Assembly (NCBI RefSeq): GCF_008153345.1
Contig: NZ_CP042818.1
Span: 2,567,001 to 2,631,000 of the forward strand
DNA from: Treponema phagedenis
GTDB lineage: Bacteria; Spirochaetota; Spirochaetia; Treponematales; Treponemataceae
Length of the DNA stretch: 64,000 nt
Direction of reading: 5' to 3'
In this document: positions 27,049 to 35,277 of the stretch, in pieces
How positions within the stretch are numbered: position 1 is the first letter of the stretch
How the letters are laid out: each line of letters opens with the position of its first letter
The notes under the pieces: generated by a model
What the model saw: the letters and a program-made list of their open reading frames with translations, nothing else
What the model was told of the DNA's origin: nothing
The model's database searches: none
Position numbers and translations under genes: made by a program

Positions 27049-27705
27049 TTACCCATCCGATAGATTGAATTGTAAACTAACGCTTATAAATTTGCAATAA
27101 GACGTTAAGTCTTTATTAGCTTTGGGTAAGTACTCGATAAGAACGTCAAACGACGCTTTAGGCAAAAGTTTCGCATTGAACGAGCATCGGCTAATCTCTG
27201 TATATCCCCGGATATTACGAGCGTGAGCGAAGCAATCCACATGTATCCGTCCATACGGAAATGGTTGTTGCGAAATTTTTACTAGCATAAACATGCAAAA
27301 TATGTATAATAAATCGCATGAGCAAAAAAAAATCGGCACTGAAAAGCGGTTGGAGGCTTTCGTTTGTGAAAGGTCGGCAATATCGTAGCGAGAAAAATAC
27401 GAAAGGGGCAAATCTTTTAAAATATTTGCAATATCCACACGCAAGTTTTTTGATTCTCGATACGTTTCAGTGTACTGAGAAACATAAGCAGTATTTATAA
27501 TTATATACATTATTACACCAATAATCGCAAGCGCTATAATGTATACATACGCTGCGTGCCAAGTATTATTTACCAAAACTTGCTGCAAAAAATAAAAGAC
27601 GAGCATCACCGGCAATACGTTCGCGACATTTTTAAAAAAGGTGCCAATACTCGATTTTATTAAACCTTTTCGTCCACGTTCTGTTAAAGCATGTACTTTT
27701 TTCAT
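27049..27705 (-). pseudogene. ABC exporter B, N-terminal fragment
   Basis: The first ~115 residues are the start of an ABC exporter half-transporter: MKKVHALTERGRKGLIKSSI, two membrane spans, then RVDIANILKDLPLSYFSRYDIADLS, a canonical first-coupling-helix motif. After that homology stops and the frame runs into unrelated sequence. The ATPase domain is missing. The start overlaps the stop of exporter A by four bases (ATGA), so the two were a heterodimeric exporter operon. Dead gene. Confidence 0.75.
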
Positions 27706-28634
27706 TCTTTAATCCTCCAATCATTAGCCTTTGCGTAAAGGTCTTGAAAATGGCGGTATTTTGTTTCGCCCGCCATAAGTTCGGCGTGGCTTCCGCGTTC
27801 AATAATTTGACCATCTTCTACAACTAAAATCTCATCAACATTTACAATGCTACTCAATCGATGAGCAATCATAATTACCGTTTTGCCTTTCATAAGATTT
27901 GAAAAAGCTTTTTGAATTTCGTATTCATTTTCCGGGTCGGCGGCGGCACTTGCTTCATCTAAAATAATTATTTCAGGATTTTTTAACATTACCCGCGCAA
28001 TCGCAATTCGCTGAATTTCACCACCTGATAAGTGCACGCCCGTAGTTCCGATAATCGTATTTTCTTTTTCGGGAAACTTTTCTAAAATATCATTGCATTG
28101 TGCTTTTTCAAAAGCGTCCATTACCTCCGCACGGCTGGCAGAAGGTTTTGCAAGATGCACATTTTCATAAAGGCTCATTTTATTAAAAAGTTTTGCATTT
28201 TGAAACACAAAACCGATTTTCGCAGTTAAAGCTTTTTCGGAATAGTGGCTTAAAGGTTTTTCGCCAATTAAAATTTCACCACCGTCAAGTGAATAAAAGC
28301 CCGAAATTAATTTTGCAATTGTCGACTTGCCGCCACCCGACGAACCAACAAAAGCGTAAGTTTTTCCGGCATCAAGGGTAAAACTTAAATCTTTTAATAC
28401 AAAATCTTTTTCGTATTTGAAACTTACATTTTTAAACTCGATATTATAATGAGCAAAATTTTCTTCAGTTCCAAAACTTACCTTTTTTGCCTCCATTTTT
28501 GTAAATAAATCTTCAAGTTTATCTACAGCCATTTTTGCCAAACCGTGATTCATGCCTACATACATCAGTTTATACAACGTAATTAAAAGTATTCCTTCAA
28601 AACACACAAAGAAAATCACACGCACCTTCTGCAA
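27702..28634 (-). pseudogene. ABC exporter A, C-terminal ATPase fragment
   Basis: This holds the last membrane helix and full nucleotide-binding domain of an ABC exporter: Walker A GSSGGGKSTIAKL (~96-108), signature LSGGEIQRIAIAR (~205-217), Walker B IIILDEASAA (~226-235) and H-loop AHRLSS. The remaining membrane helices are missing upstream; the join is to an ISNCY tail near 28632. A matching membrane-domain piece on the same strand lies at 34572-34930. So about 6 kb has been inserted into or rearranged within the gene. A start codon is not evident; unlikely to work alone. Confidence 0.8.
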
Positions 28635-28945
28635 GCGATGAGGATTTACGGGAAATTTTCTGTTATGAAAAAGAGCGGAGCATTAGTAATGATTATGTCG
28701 TTCAGTACGAGAGGCGAAAATTTCAGATTTTACGAGAGACTGGTTTGCCACGCCCGCGAACAAAGGTCATAGTGCGAACGCTCCTAGACGGAACGATAAA
28801 AATAATTTGGAACAACAAGGAACTTTCGCTATGTAGAAATCAGTAAAAATAAGAAGGAGAAAGCATCCGACGTAAAACTGAATGCCTAGAAAATAGGACA
28901 TTTTTACATTGCAGAAATATAGGACATTTTTAAATTGCGTTGACA
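28632..28945 (+). mobile_element. ISNCY-family element, C-terminal transposase fragment and right end
   Basis: The plus strand encodes SDEDLREIFCYEKERSISND, then QYERRKFQILRETGLPRPRT, VIVRTLLDGTIKIIWNNKEL, the typical C-terminus of ISNCY transposases; the last ~20 codons continue in a shifted frame. It is followed by two copies of AGGACATTTTTA (near 28897 and 28921), an end structure of such elements. This end marks the left border of the insertion in the ABC exporter. Confidence 0.7.
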
Positions 28946-28963
28946 ATTTTCACCAAAAACCAC

Positions 28964-28989
28964 TTGACATATATATATATATATATAAT
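28964..28989 (+). promoter_or_regulatory. TA-repeat promoter 1 (14-bp spacer)
   Basis: -35 TTGACA (28964-28969) and -10 TATAAT (28984-28989), separated by 14 bp of pure TA repeat. The same promoter occurs at 30596 and 32603 with spacers of 16 and 12 bp. Confidence 0.8.
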
Positions 28990-29022
28990 AGATAGTAACT
29001 TTTTATTACAGGAGGATTTTTT

Positions 29023-29676
29023 ATGAAAAAGTTACGTTTTCTTGGCTTTGCCATAGTGGCAATAGCATTGATTGTATCTTGCCCTGGGACAAGTGGCACC
29101 CCAAAAGCATCTGAAAACACTGGTGGTAAGGTTCAACCAACACCAACACCAGCTCCACAACCAGCTCCAGCTCCAGGTGAAAGCGGTAACACATCCCCTG
29201 ATGGAAATACACCACTAGGCGGAACGAAAGACCTCTCCACTGAGGATGTGAAAACGGTAGTTGATAAAATCAATCAAATGTTCGAAGGCTTAGGCGTAAA
29301 AGTTACAGACAGCAGCTCTGACACCCCAGTCACTAAGGAGATTACTCCAAATCAACTTAAAGAACGATTTAAATTTACCAATAACCCTAAGTTAGCCGAT
29401 TCTTTTTTGACAAAGTTCATTAAAGCTGCTCTAGAAGCGCTAAAATTTGACGATATTCCTGCCGTTCCAGATGGTGCGAAGGCCATCGAAAAGCTGGGCT
29501 TAGATCTTAAACTTGTAGACAGTACGCCTGGTCAACCAATCAAGAAGGACACTACTAGAGAGCAACTTAAAGCACGATTTACAGTTGAAGGCGATGCTAC
29601 TGCTTTCGATTATTTCGTTGCATATGTTAAAGAGTATCTGAACGGAAATAACAGTAAAAACATTCCGTCTCTTTAA
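29023..29676 (+). CDS. Variable lipoprotein 1 (Pro-rich linker, two repeat domains)
   Basis: This 217-residue protein has signal MKKLRFLGFAIVAIALIVSC (Cys20). A flexible Pro/Thr/Ala linker (~38-52, PTPTPAPQPAPAPG) precedes two copies of a ~70-residue unit. Each has a helix, a G(V/L).(V/L)K(V/L).D core, P(V/I).K, then LK.RF (GVKVTDSSSDTPV ... LKERF; DLKLVDSTPGQPI ... LKARF). The same core recurs in lipoprotein 2. Promoter and signal peptide are shared with lipoproteins 2 and 3. It should be anchored at the cell surface or periplasm. Antigenic-variation role is inferred from the repeat promoter and shared leader. Confidence 0.75.
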   Translation: MKKLRFLGFAIVAIALIVSCPGTSGTPKASENTGGKVQPTPTPAPQPAPAPGESGNTSPDGNTPLGGTKDLSTEDVKTVVDKINQMFEGLGVKVTDSSSDTPVTKEITPNQLKERFKFTNNPKLADSFLTKFIKAALEALKFDDIPAVPDGAKAIEKLGLDLKLVDSTPGQPIKKDTTREQLKARFTVEGDATAFDYFVAYVKEYLNGNNSKNIPSL

Positions 29677-30173
29677 AACCAGGATTCTTTTAAGCTCTTA
29701 AAAAAATGTTGTAACATTTAATAATAAGTCTGCCAAACCTGTTTTTCCAATCTACCAAATTTTGAGCTTATCAGCTCAAAATTTGCGGGATTATTTATGG
29801 CTTGACAAAACTTATTTTTCTATACAATTATATTTAAGGGTTTAGGCGAATAATATGGTTGTAAATGTATTTTATTTTTGCATTGCAAGAAAAGCATTTT
29901 TTACAAAAAGGCAGAGGACATGCCCAATATTTTCTGCTCAAATAAATAGCCTAATTCCCCCCCCCCACACACACACACGATAAAAGTTTATCGATACAAT
30001 TTCGATTTAACATATATTTTACAAAAGAGCGAGAAATCAGCATTTTTGAATTGGTGCTCATTTTTTGCTGTTTTTATTTTGGTTTTAAAGCTCAAAGTTG
30101 TTTTTGTAAAAAGACGTCTTTGGGCTTTTTGCGTTTTAAAAACGCAAGAATATTTTTATAAAGGAGCTTTATT
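29677..30173. other. Gap with hairpin and C10(AC)6 tract
   Basis: No supported gene. A hairpin AAATTTTGAGCT ... AGCTCAAAATTT (29757-29784) is followed by a possible promoter (TTGACA at 29803). The compound simple repeat C10 (29957-29966) plus (AC)6 (29967-29978) follows. A 44-codon frame from 29855 runs through it but has no ribosome site or family. Further small hairpins lie near 30110-30150. Confidence 0.5.
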
Positions 30174-30494
30174 ATGAAAAAAGCATTTTTGAAAACAAGC
30201 AGAATAATGCTTGTTCTTGGTTTAGCGTTGCTGGCGACGCTATTTGGATGTATGCAAACCACGGAGGTTCAAAATCAGCAAAAACCTATACCAGAACCGG
30301 AAAAATTTGCTGTGAGCTTTAGCGTAGATGTACCTGAAGGCGTCGAAAAGGCTGATTTTAAGCTTACCGCAAAAGTGGAAGGTGCTCATCAAAACAAGCT
30401 CGAAACAGCGAAAGCATTTAAGGACATGGGCTTACCACTGGAACAAATTGCACAAGGTACCGGCTTAAGCATCGAAGAAATCGAAGCTTTATAA
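30174..30494 (+). CDS. Chimeric lipoprotein with an Rpn-family C-terminal tail
   Basis: This 106-residue protein starts with a lipoprotein signal (LLATLFGC, Cys27). It has a short beta segment FAVSFSVDVPEGVEKADFKL, and ends in a helical tail, ETAKAFKDMGLPLEQIAQGT, then GLSIEEIEAL. That tail is the typical end of Rpn/PD-(D/E)xK-transposase proteins, and matches the last 30 residues of the gene at 31632. The downstream 100 bases are the same in both. So recombination has fused a lipoprotein start to the tail of an Rpn gene. It has an AAAGGAG site and may be expressed, but is probably a by-product. Confidence 0.6.
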   Translation: MKKAFLKTSRIMLVLGLALLATLFGCMQTTEVQNQQKPIPEPEKFAVSFSVDVPEGVEKADFKLTAKVEGAHQNKLETAKAFKDMGLPLEQIAQGTGLSIEEIEAL

Positions 30495-30781
30495 AACAAA
30501 AAAACGAAAAACTAATGAACGGTTAAACCTTGGTTTTTTGCAAATCTTAAAACAAAAAAAATAAAAAAAAAGTCCGACTTTTTTTTAAAAACCACTTGAC
30601 ATAAATATATATATATATATAATAGATAGTAACTTTTTATTACAGGAGGATTTCGTATGAAAAAGTTACGTTTTATTAGCTTTGCCATATTGGCAACAGC
30701 ATTGATTGTTGTATCTTGCCAAGGTCCAGCTAACCCCACAAAAGAACCTGGCAATGTTCAGAAAGCTGAGGAGAAAAAACC
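30476..30781 (+). repeat. Duplicated cassette: Rpn tail, palindrome, TA promoter, lipoprotein leader (copy 1)
   Basis: About 300 bp from GAAATCGAAGCTTTATAAA through the promoter, the signal-peptide region and the codons for NVQKAEEKK are nearly identical to 32483-32782. The promoter TA count differs by four bases. Identity falls within the residues just after the lipobox Cys and resumes at NVQKAEEKK. Confidence 0.85.
30596..30623 (+). promoter_or_regulatory. TA-repeat promoter 2 (16-bp spacer)
   Basis: -35 TTGACA (30596-30601), 16-bp spacer (TAAA then TA repeats), -10 TATAAT (30618-30623). This is the closest of the three to the 17-bp optimum, so predicted strongest. Confidence 0.8.
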
Positions 30782-31475
30782 AGAGGTGAAAGATCCAAAA
30801 GCTGAGGAGAAAAAACCAGAGGTGAAAGATCCAAAAGCTGAGGAGAAAAAACCAGAGGTGAAAGATCCAAAAGCTGAGGAGAAAAAACCAGAGGTGAAAG
30901 ATCCAAAAGCTGAGGAGAAAAAACCAGAGGTGAAAGATCCAAAAGCTGAGGAGAAAAAACCAGAGGAGAAAGATCCAAAAGCTGAGGAGAAAAAACCAGA
31001 GGTGAAAGATCCAAAAGCTGAGGAGAAAAAACCAGAGGAGAAAGATCCAAAAGAAGAAGAGCTTCATGAGTTTATTGGCGAGCTTTGTGAAACAGCGGAA
31101 GAGGAAGAAATGCCTGCTGATGAAGTTAGTCGTTGGGTTGAACTAGCGCAGGAGGATTTTGAACAATTCGGCGTCAAAATTGTGGACAAAGAAGCTGATA
31201 AGCCAATTAAAAAGGGTGCCAGTGAAGAAGATCTTAAAAAACGCTTTGTGCTAGAGAAATATTCAAAAGAAGATGTGCTTCATGTGTTTATTGGCGAGCT
31301 TTGTGAAATAGCGGAAGAGGAAGAAATGCCTGCTGACGAAGTTAGTCGTTGGGTTGAACTAGCGCAGGAGGATTTTGAACAATTCGGCGTCAAAATTGTG
31401 GACAAAGAAGCTGATAAGCCAATTAAAAAGGGTGCCAGTGAAGAAGATCTTAAAAAACGCTTTGTGCTAGAATAG
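30657..31475 (+). CDS. Variable lipoprotein 2 (12-residue repeats plus tandem 72-residue domains)
   Basis: This 272-residue protein has signal [21 protein letters not shown] (Cys21). Residues ~37-132 are eight copies of KAEEKKPE(V/E)KDP, a charged spacer-like stalk encoded by 36-bp repeats. Then two almost identical 72-residue units follow (starting ~136 and ~208), each with [19 protein letters not shown] and [20 protein letters not shown], ending LKKRFVLE. The second half of the unit is the same core as in lipoprotein 1. Repeat copy number could change protein length without breaking the frame. It ends at a strong terminator. Likely a surface-exposed variable antigen or adhesin; binding partner unknown. 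Confidence 0.78.
   Translation: MKKLRFISFAILATALIVVSCQGPANPTKEPGNVQKAEEKKPEVKDPKAEEKKPEVKDPKAEEKKPEVKDPKAEEKKPEVKDPKAEEKKPEVKDPKAEEKKPEEKDPKAEEKKPEVKDPKAEEKKPEEKDPKEEELHEFIGELCETAEEEEMPADEVSRWVELAQEDFEQFGVKIVDKEADKPIKKGASEEDLKKRFVLEKYSKEDVLHVFIGELCEIAEEEEMPADEVSRWVELAQEDFEQFGVKIVDKEADKPIKKGASEEDLKKRFVLE
30764..31051 (+). repeat. 36-bp coding tandem repeat, eight copies
   Basis: Near-perfect 36-bp units encode KAEEKKPE(V/E)KDP. Differences are single-base (GTG/GAG codons). Unit length is a multiple of 3, so copy changes stay in frame. Confidence 0.9.
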
Positions 31476-31497
31476 CTCTAAAACCTTTTAGCACCAA

Positions 31498-31534
31498 AAA
31501 AACCGTCTATGCTTTATGTGTAGACGGTTTTTTA
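31498..31534 (+). terminator. Terminator of variable lipoprotein 2
   Basis: Arms AAAAAACCGTCTA (31498-31510) and TAGACGGTTTTTT (31522-31534). Confidence 0.9.
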
Positions 31535-31631
31535 TTTTACTGGGAATATGGGATTTTAAATTTTTATGGATAACTGATCAAGAGTAAGAAAAGAAAAGTC
31601 GCTTTATTTAAATTCAAGGAGGAAACCGCCT

Positions 31632-32501
31632 ATGAAAAAACTAACCCCAAGCCCAAAGAGAGCCTACAAGGACAATGTGTTTACTCATTTATTTGGAAAA
31701 GGCGTACAAGGAAAAAAGCATTTTTTAGAATTGTACAATGCCCTTTTTAATGAAAATTTAACCGACACGAAGGCTCTGGAAAACGTTAGGCTTGGCACAC
31801 CTTTTTATTCGACCGTCATCAATGACCTTGCATACTTGGTCGAAGGAAAGCTCTTCGTTTTTATTGAACACCAGTCGACTATTTCAGAATTAATTATTCT
31901 ACGAGTTTTGGTTTACCTTATACTCACGATTCAAAAAGTTCTAAAAGCTCCGAATTGGTTTGCAAGAAAAATGAAAAAATTTCCAAAGCCTGTATTTTTT
32001 GTTTTTTATAACGGCAAAGAAAATTTTCCTTTGGAAAGCAAGCTTCAGCTTTCAGATTTTTTTATCGAGGGTAGCGACGAGTTTTCGATAGACCTTGTTG
32101 TTAAGGTTATAAATATTAATTACGACAAAGGGCATAAAATTTTAGAAAAGTCGCCAATCTTGAAAGATTATGCTTTTTTAGTTAAAATGGTAAATGAAAA
32201 AGGTTTTGATAAAGCAATTGATGAGTGCCTTGAATTAGGTGTACTCAAGGGCTATTTAGAGGAAAATATAATGGAGGTGAAAAATATGCTAAAATGGGAA
32301 TATGATTATGATATGGATATTGCTGTACAAAGAGCCGAAGCAGAAGCAATTGGCTTAGAAAAAGGTGAAGCAATCGGTTTAGAAAAAGGGTCTTATCAAA
32401 AAGCAATAGAAACAGCGAAAAACGCTCTAAAGATGGGGCTTTCGGTAGATCAAATATCTATACTTACCGGCTTAAGCACAGACGAAATCGAAGCTTTATA
32501 A
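31632..32501 (+). CDS. Rpn-family recombination-promoting nuclease (PD-(D/E)xK transposase-like)
   Basis: This 289-residue protein fits the Rpn/TIGR01784 family: an N-terminal KRAYKDNVFTHLFG block, a PD-(D/E)xK-like core (LAYLVEGKLFVFIEHQST, ~72-89), then VFFVFYNGKENFP (~124). The tail of EAIGLEKGEAIGLEKG repeats ends in GLSTDEIEAL. Family members cut DNA and promote RecA-independent recombination; they are often found in multiple copies beside variable genes. It has a GGAGGAAA site. Here its 3' end is duplicated in front of lipoprotein 2, so it is well placed to have driven the local cassette duplication (inference). Confidence 0.85.
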   Translation: MKKLTPSPKRAYKDNVFTHLFGKGVQGKKHFLELYNALFNENLTDTKALENVRLGTPFYSTVINDLAYLVEGKLFVFIEHQSTISELIILRVLVYLILTIQKVLKAPNWFARKMKKFPKPVFFVFYNGKENFPLESKLQLSDFFIEGSDEFSIDLVVKVININYDKGHKILEKSPILKDYAFLVKMVNEKGFDKAIDECLELGVLKGYLEENIMEVKNMLKWEYDYDMDIAVQRAEAEAIGLEKGEAIGLEKGSYQKAIETAKNALKMGLSVDQISILTGLSTDEIEAL

Positions 32502-32782
32502 AACAAAAAAACGAAAAACTAATGAACGGTTAAACCTTGGTTTTTTGCAAATCTTAAAACAAAAAAAATAAAAAAAAAGTCCGACTTTTTTTTAAAAACC
32601 ACTTGATATATATATATATATATAATAGATAGTAACTTTTTATTACAGGAGGATTTCGTATGAAAAAGTTACGTTTTATTAGCTTTGCCATATTGGCAAC
32701 AGCATTGATTGTTGTATCTTGTCCAAGGCCAACTGACACCCCAGAAGTACCTGGCAATGTTCAGAAAGCTGAGGAGAAAAAA
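32483..32782 (+). repeat. Duplicated cassette, copy 2
   Basis: Counterpart of 30476-30781: Rpn 3' end, poly-A/poly-T palindrome (AAAGTC-C-GACTTT type), TA promoter and lipoprotein leader. Confidence 0.85.
32603..32626 (+). promoter_or_regulatory. TA-repeat promoter 3 (12-bp spacer)
   Basis: -35 TTGATA (32603-32608), 12 bp of TA repeat, -10 TATAAT (32621-32626). The spacer is two TA units shorter than promoter 2 and predicted weak or off. Confidence 0.75.
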
Positions 32783-33859
32783 GATTCTCCCAGTGGAATT
32801 CAAATTAAGATATCCGGTGATGAAAGAATAGATAATACAAGCCTTCCAGCTCAAACGGCAATAAAGGGACAAAAATGGAAAGATGTAAAAACCTCTATTG
32901 AAGAAAAAGTAAAATTGAGTTACGGTTGGAATAATGGCGACTACCACATTTACCAATGGCGTCTCGGAAATGAAAATGGCACGCTTTTAAGCGACGACTA
33001 TAAGTTTACCACGAATACTACTATTTACGCCGTTACCAATTATGCAAAGTTTAATCTTGTGGAAAATGGTACTGCAATTGATGAGTATAAAGGCTATCTC
33101 GGTGAAAAACCTCGTGGCAAAATAATTATACCCGAAGGTGTTACGAAGATTAATGGTGGAGACAGGAGTGGTGCTTTCTCTGGTTGTAGCGGGCTTACAA
33201 GCCTCACCTTGCCTGACGGGCTTACATCGATTGGAATTGGTGCTTTCGTTGATTGTAGCGGGCTTACGAGCATCGACCTTTCTGCATGCACAAAGCTTAC
33301 CTCGATTGAGTGGGGTGCTTTCTATGATTGTAGCGGGCTTACAAGCATCGACCTTTCTGCATGCACAAAGCTTACCTCGATTGAGTACAATACTTTCGCT
33401 GGTTGTAGCGGGCTTACGAGCATCACCTTGCCTGACGGGCTTACCTCGATTGAGTACAATACTTTCGCTGGTTGTAGCGGGCTTACGAGCATCACCTTGC
33501 CTGACGGGCTTACCTCGATTGAGTACGATACTTTCTCTGGTTGTAGCGGGCTTACAAGCATCGACCTTTCTGCATGTACAAAACTTACCTCGATTGGAAA
33601 CGGTGCTTTCTATGATTGTAGCGGGCTTACGAGCATCACCTTGCCTGATGGGCTTACTTCGATTGGGCACTATGCTTTCGAAGGTTGTAGCAAGCTTACT
33701 TCTGTTACCTTTACTAATAGAAATGGCTGGGCGGTGTATGATGACCAGAACTATAAAAACAAGCATGCAGATATATCGTCAAGCGGCTTAGATGATACAG
33801 CAAAAGCCGCTGATTTGTTAACAACCACATATAAAGATAAATACTGGAAAAGGAATTAG
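32660..33859 (+). CDS. Variable lipoprotein 3: BspA/LrrA-like leucine-rich repeat protein
   Basis: This 399-residue protein has the same signal as lipoprotein 2 (Cys21) and the same NVQKAEEKK start. After a ~110-residue region it has about nine 23-residue LRR_5 (Treponema pallidum-type) repeats, consensus CSGLTSI.LP.GLTSI...AF, from ~170 to 360. The end reads AADLLTTTYKDKYWKRN. BspA/LrrA proteins bind fibronectin, fibrinogen or other bacteria at the outer surface. Repeats are nearly identical at DNA level, so copy number can vary. The same leader on an LRR body and on unrelated bodies (lipoproteins 1 and 2) shows modular exchange. Confidence 0.88.
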   Translation: MKKLRFISFAILATALIVVSCPRPTDTPEVPGNVQKAEEKKDSPSGIQIKISGDERIDNTSLPAQTAIKGQKWKDVKTSIEEKVKLSYGWNNGDYHIYQWRLGNENGTLLSDDYKFTTNTTIYAVTNYAKFNLVENGTAIDEYKGYLGEKPRGKIIIPEGVTKINGGDRSGAFSGCSGLTSLTLPDGLTSIGIGAFVDCSGLTSIDLSACTKLTSIEWGAFYDCSGLTSIDLSACTKLTSIEYNTFAGCSGLTSITLPDGLTSIEYNTFAGCSGLTSITLPDGLTSIEYDTFSGCSGLTSIDLSACTKLTSIGNGAFYDCSGLTSITLPDGLTSIGHYAFEGCSKLTSVTFTNRNGWAVYDDQNYKNKHADISSSGLDDTAKAADLLTTTYKDKYWKRN

Positions 33860-33880
33860 GAGGTAAATAAAACTTAAACT

Positions 33881-33911
33881 TACCCCGATTGACGTTTTAG
33901 CAATCGGGGTA
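33881..33911 (+). terminator. Hairpin after the LRR lipoprotein
   Basis: Perfect arms TACCCCGATTG (33881-33891) and CAATCGGGGTA (33901-33911), with only a weak T run after. Confidence 0.7.
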
Positions 33912-34344
33912 TTGGAACTTTTCCGTATCAAGCAAAGCTTGGTACGGAAAAGTCGCTTTATTTTTGCGGGGAATGTCCTCTAAAAGCCCAAAAGGAAAGG
34001 CTTTTTTGAAGTGTTTGGTTTTTTTACTCTTCTCTTGAGTACGAAGGAACGCAAGCCACATTTGTGCATAAAAACAATTTTTGGAATTTTAAGTTTTTCA
34101 AGATGCCTATTGTGTTTTATTCAATATGCAAAATTTTCTCAACACTAAGTATTTTCTTTAAGCGGAGCGTTTTTCCCAACACAAAACGACAACTGAATTT
34201 TACTCTTGTCTTAAGTGCGCAAGAAAGCAAGTCGTTTTTGTGCATAAAAATTTTAGATTTTTATTTTTTTAAGCTCACCTTATCTAATCCGTTTGAGCGT
34301 CAATAATTTAGCTTCTATTTGCACAGCAAAAGTTTTGCCTTTTC
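33912..34344. other. Decayed intergenic region with an imperfect duplication
   Basis: No gene. Two related stretches start near 34026 and 34200 (TACTCTTCTCTTGAGT and TACTCTTGTCTTAAGT, each followed by GCAAG and TTTGTGCATAAAAA). They look like an old tandem duplication of about 174 bp. Confidence 0.45.
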
Positions 34345-34575
34345 ATTTTATGCTTAACACTCCATTCCGTATTTTATTCAGCTTTCGCAAAAGGCGGTAA
34401 AAACACTGTTTGATGTTGATGTAAACATAGAACTCTTTGATGAATCAATTCCTTCACTAGGAAAACAAGGGAAAAACACGCCCGCTTTTTTATGTCCTGC
34501 AGGAATAGAGCGAATGGCAAAGGAGTTTAAAAAATTTCCCGAGCAGTATAAAACAAACTTGGAAGCCTTAAAAAA
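34345..34575 (+). pseudogene. Unidentified coding fragment
   Basis: An open stretch without a start reads QLSQKAVKTLFDVDVNIELF, then GKQGKNTPAFLCPAGIERMA and KEFKKFPEQYKTNLEALKKQ. The composition is protein-like and uses local codons, but I do not recognise it. It is fused directly to the reverse-oriented ABC-exporter fragment at about 34570, marking the right border of the insertion. Confidence 0.4.
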
Positions 34576-34930
34576 ACAAATTATACGGCACACGGCACGA
34601 CATCGTATACTTAAAAACACAGTCCTTGTAATCGGAAATTGCATTATAAAAAGATTTATACGAAGCAACCGACGCATTAAAAATTTTTATTACTTGCATT
34701 CCACGCACATATTCGACCGCTTCCGAATTCATTTTTTCGAGGGCTTTTGCGTACTTTTCCATAAAAGTCATATCGCCGTACATTCCAAACATACACGCAA
34801 TCGAGATAATCGTAAGAATAACCAAAAGTATGCCAAGACGCCAATCTACAAAAAACATCACCGCAAACATCATTATCGGCGTTACAATAGCAACTGCAAA
34901 AAAATTAGGCAGAGCCAAAGTAGCATTCTG
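34572..34930 (-). pseudogene. ABC exporter A, membrane-domain fragment
   Basis: About 116 residues of the middle of an ABC exporter transmembrane domain: ALPNFFAVAIVTPIMMFAVM, a second span, then FMEKYAKALEKMNSEAVEYV and RGMQVIKIFNASVASYKSFY, the conserved EYV.G...IK.F coupling region. It has no start codon and no ATPase. It is on the same strand as the ATPase piece at 27702-28634, which begins where this ends in the domain order, so both are probably halves of one gene separated by the lipoprotein insertion. Confidence 0.78.
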
Positions 34931-35277
34931 CCAACATTGTCTACAGTAGATACAATCTACTGGTATTGTTAGGCTTCTAATCCTTTCAAATTTTAATTTC
35001 TAAAATTGCAGTATTTTTTATTTATTACCTTGCTTGGAAAATTACCTTGTACTCATCGAGGATAATCGCGCTTATAAAACTTTTAAAGTGAGGCTAATAT
35101 ATTTATTTATATTTTTCTAAAAGTTTATGCACCATATCTTTAACTTGTGATCCACTTAAGCCGAGCGTATTTTTTTCTAAATTATTTTCATTCATATTTA
35201 CCACAAAAGTATATGCAAACAATCAAACCGGCACGCCGGTAAAAACATATAAAATAGAAAACAACACAAAAAATTTT
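34931..35277. other. Junction region before the prophage remnant
   Basis: No clear gene. A palindrome CAGTAGAT-ACA-ATCTACTG lies near 34944-34963. A minus-strand 30-codon frame (35195-35103, MNENNLEKNTLGLSGSQVKD) has no strong ribosome site. The phage gene's frame is open upstream of 35278 to about 35180 with no start, indicating 5' truncation. Confidence 0.4.

Noticed and set aside
30764-31051. Possible CRISPR-like array (36-bp repeats)
   Set aside because: The repeats are contiguous, in frame, and encode [12 protein letters not shown]; there are no spacers and no cas genes.
33138-33791. Long alternative frames inside the LRR lipoprotein gene on both strands
   Set aside because: They are shadows created by near-identical 69-bp LRR units.
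34514-34972. 152-codon plus-strand frame over the ABC fragment
   Set aside because: It is antisense to the clearly homologous exporter fragment and its sequence is low-quality (His/Arg-rich shadow).
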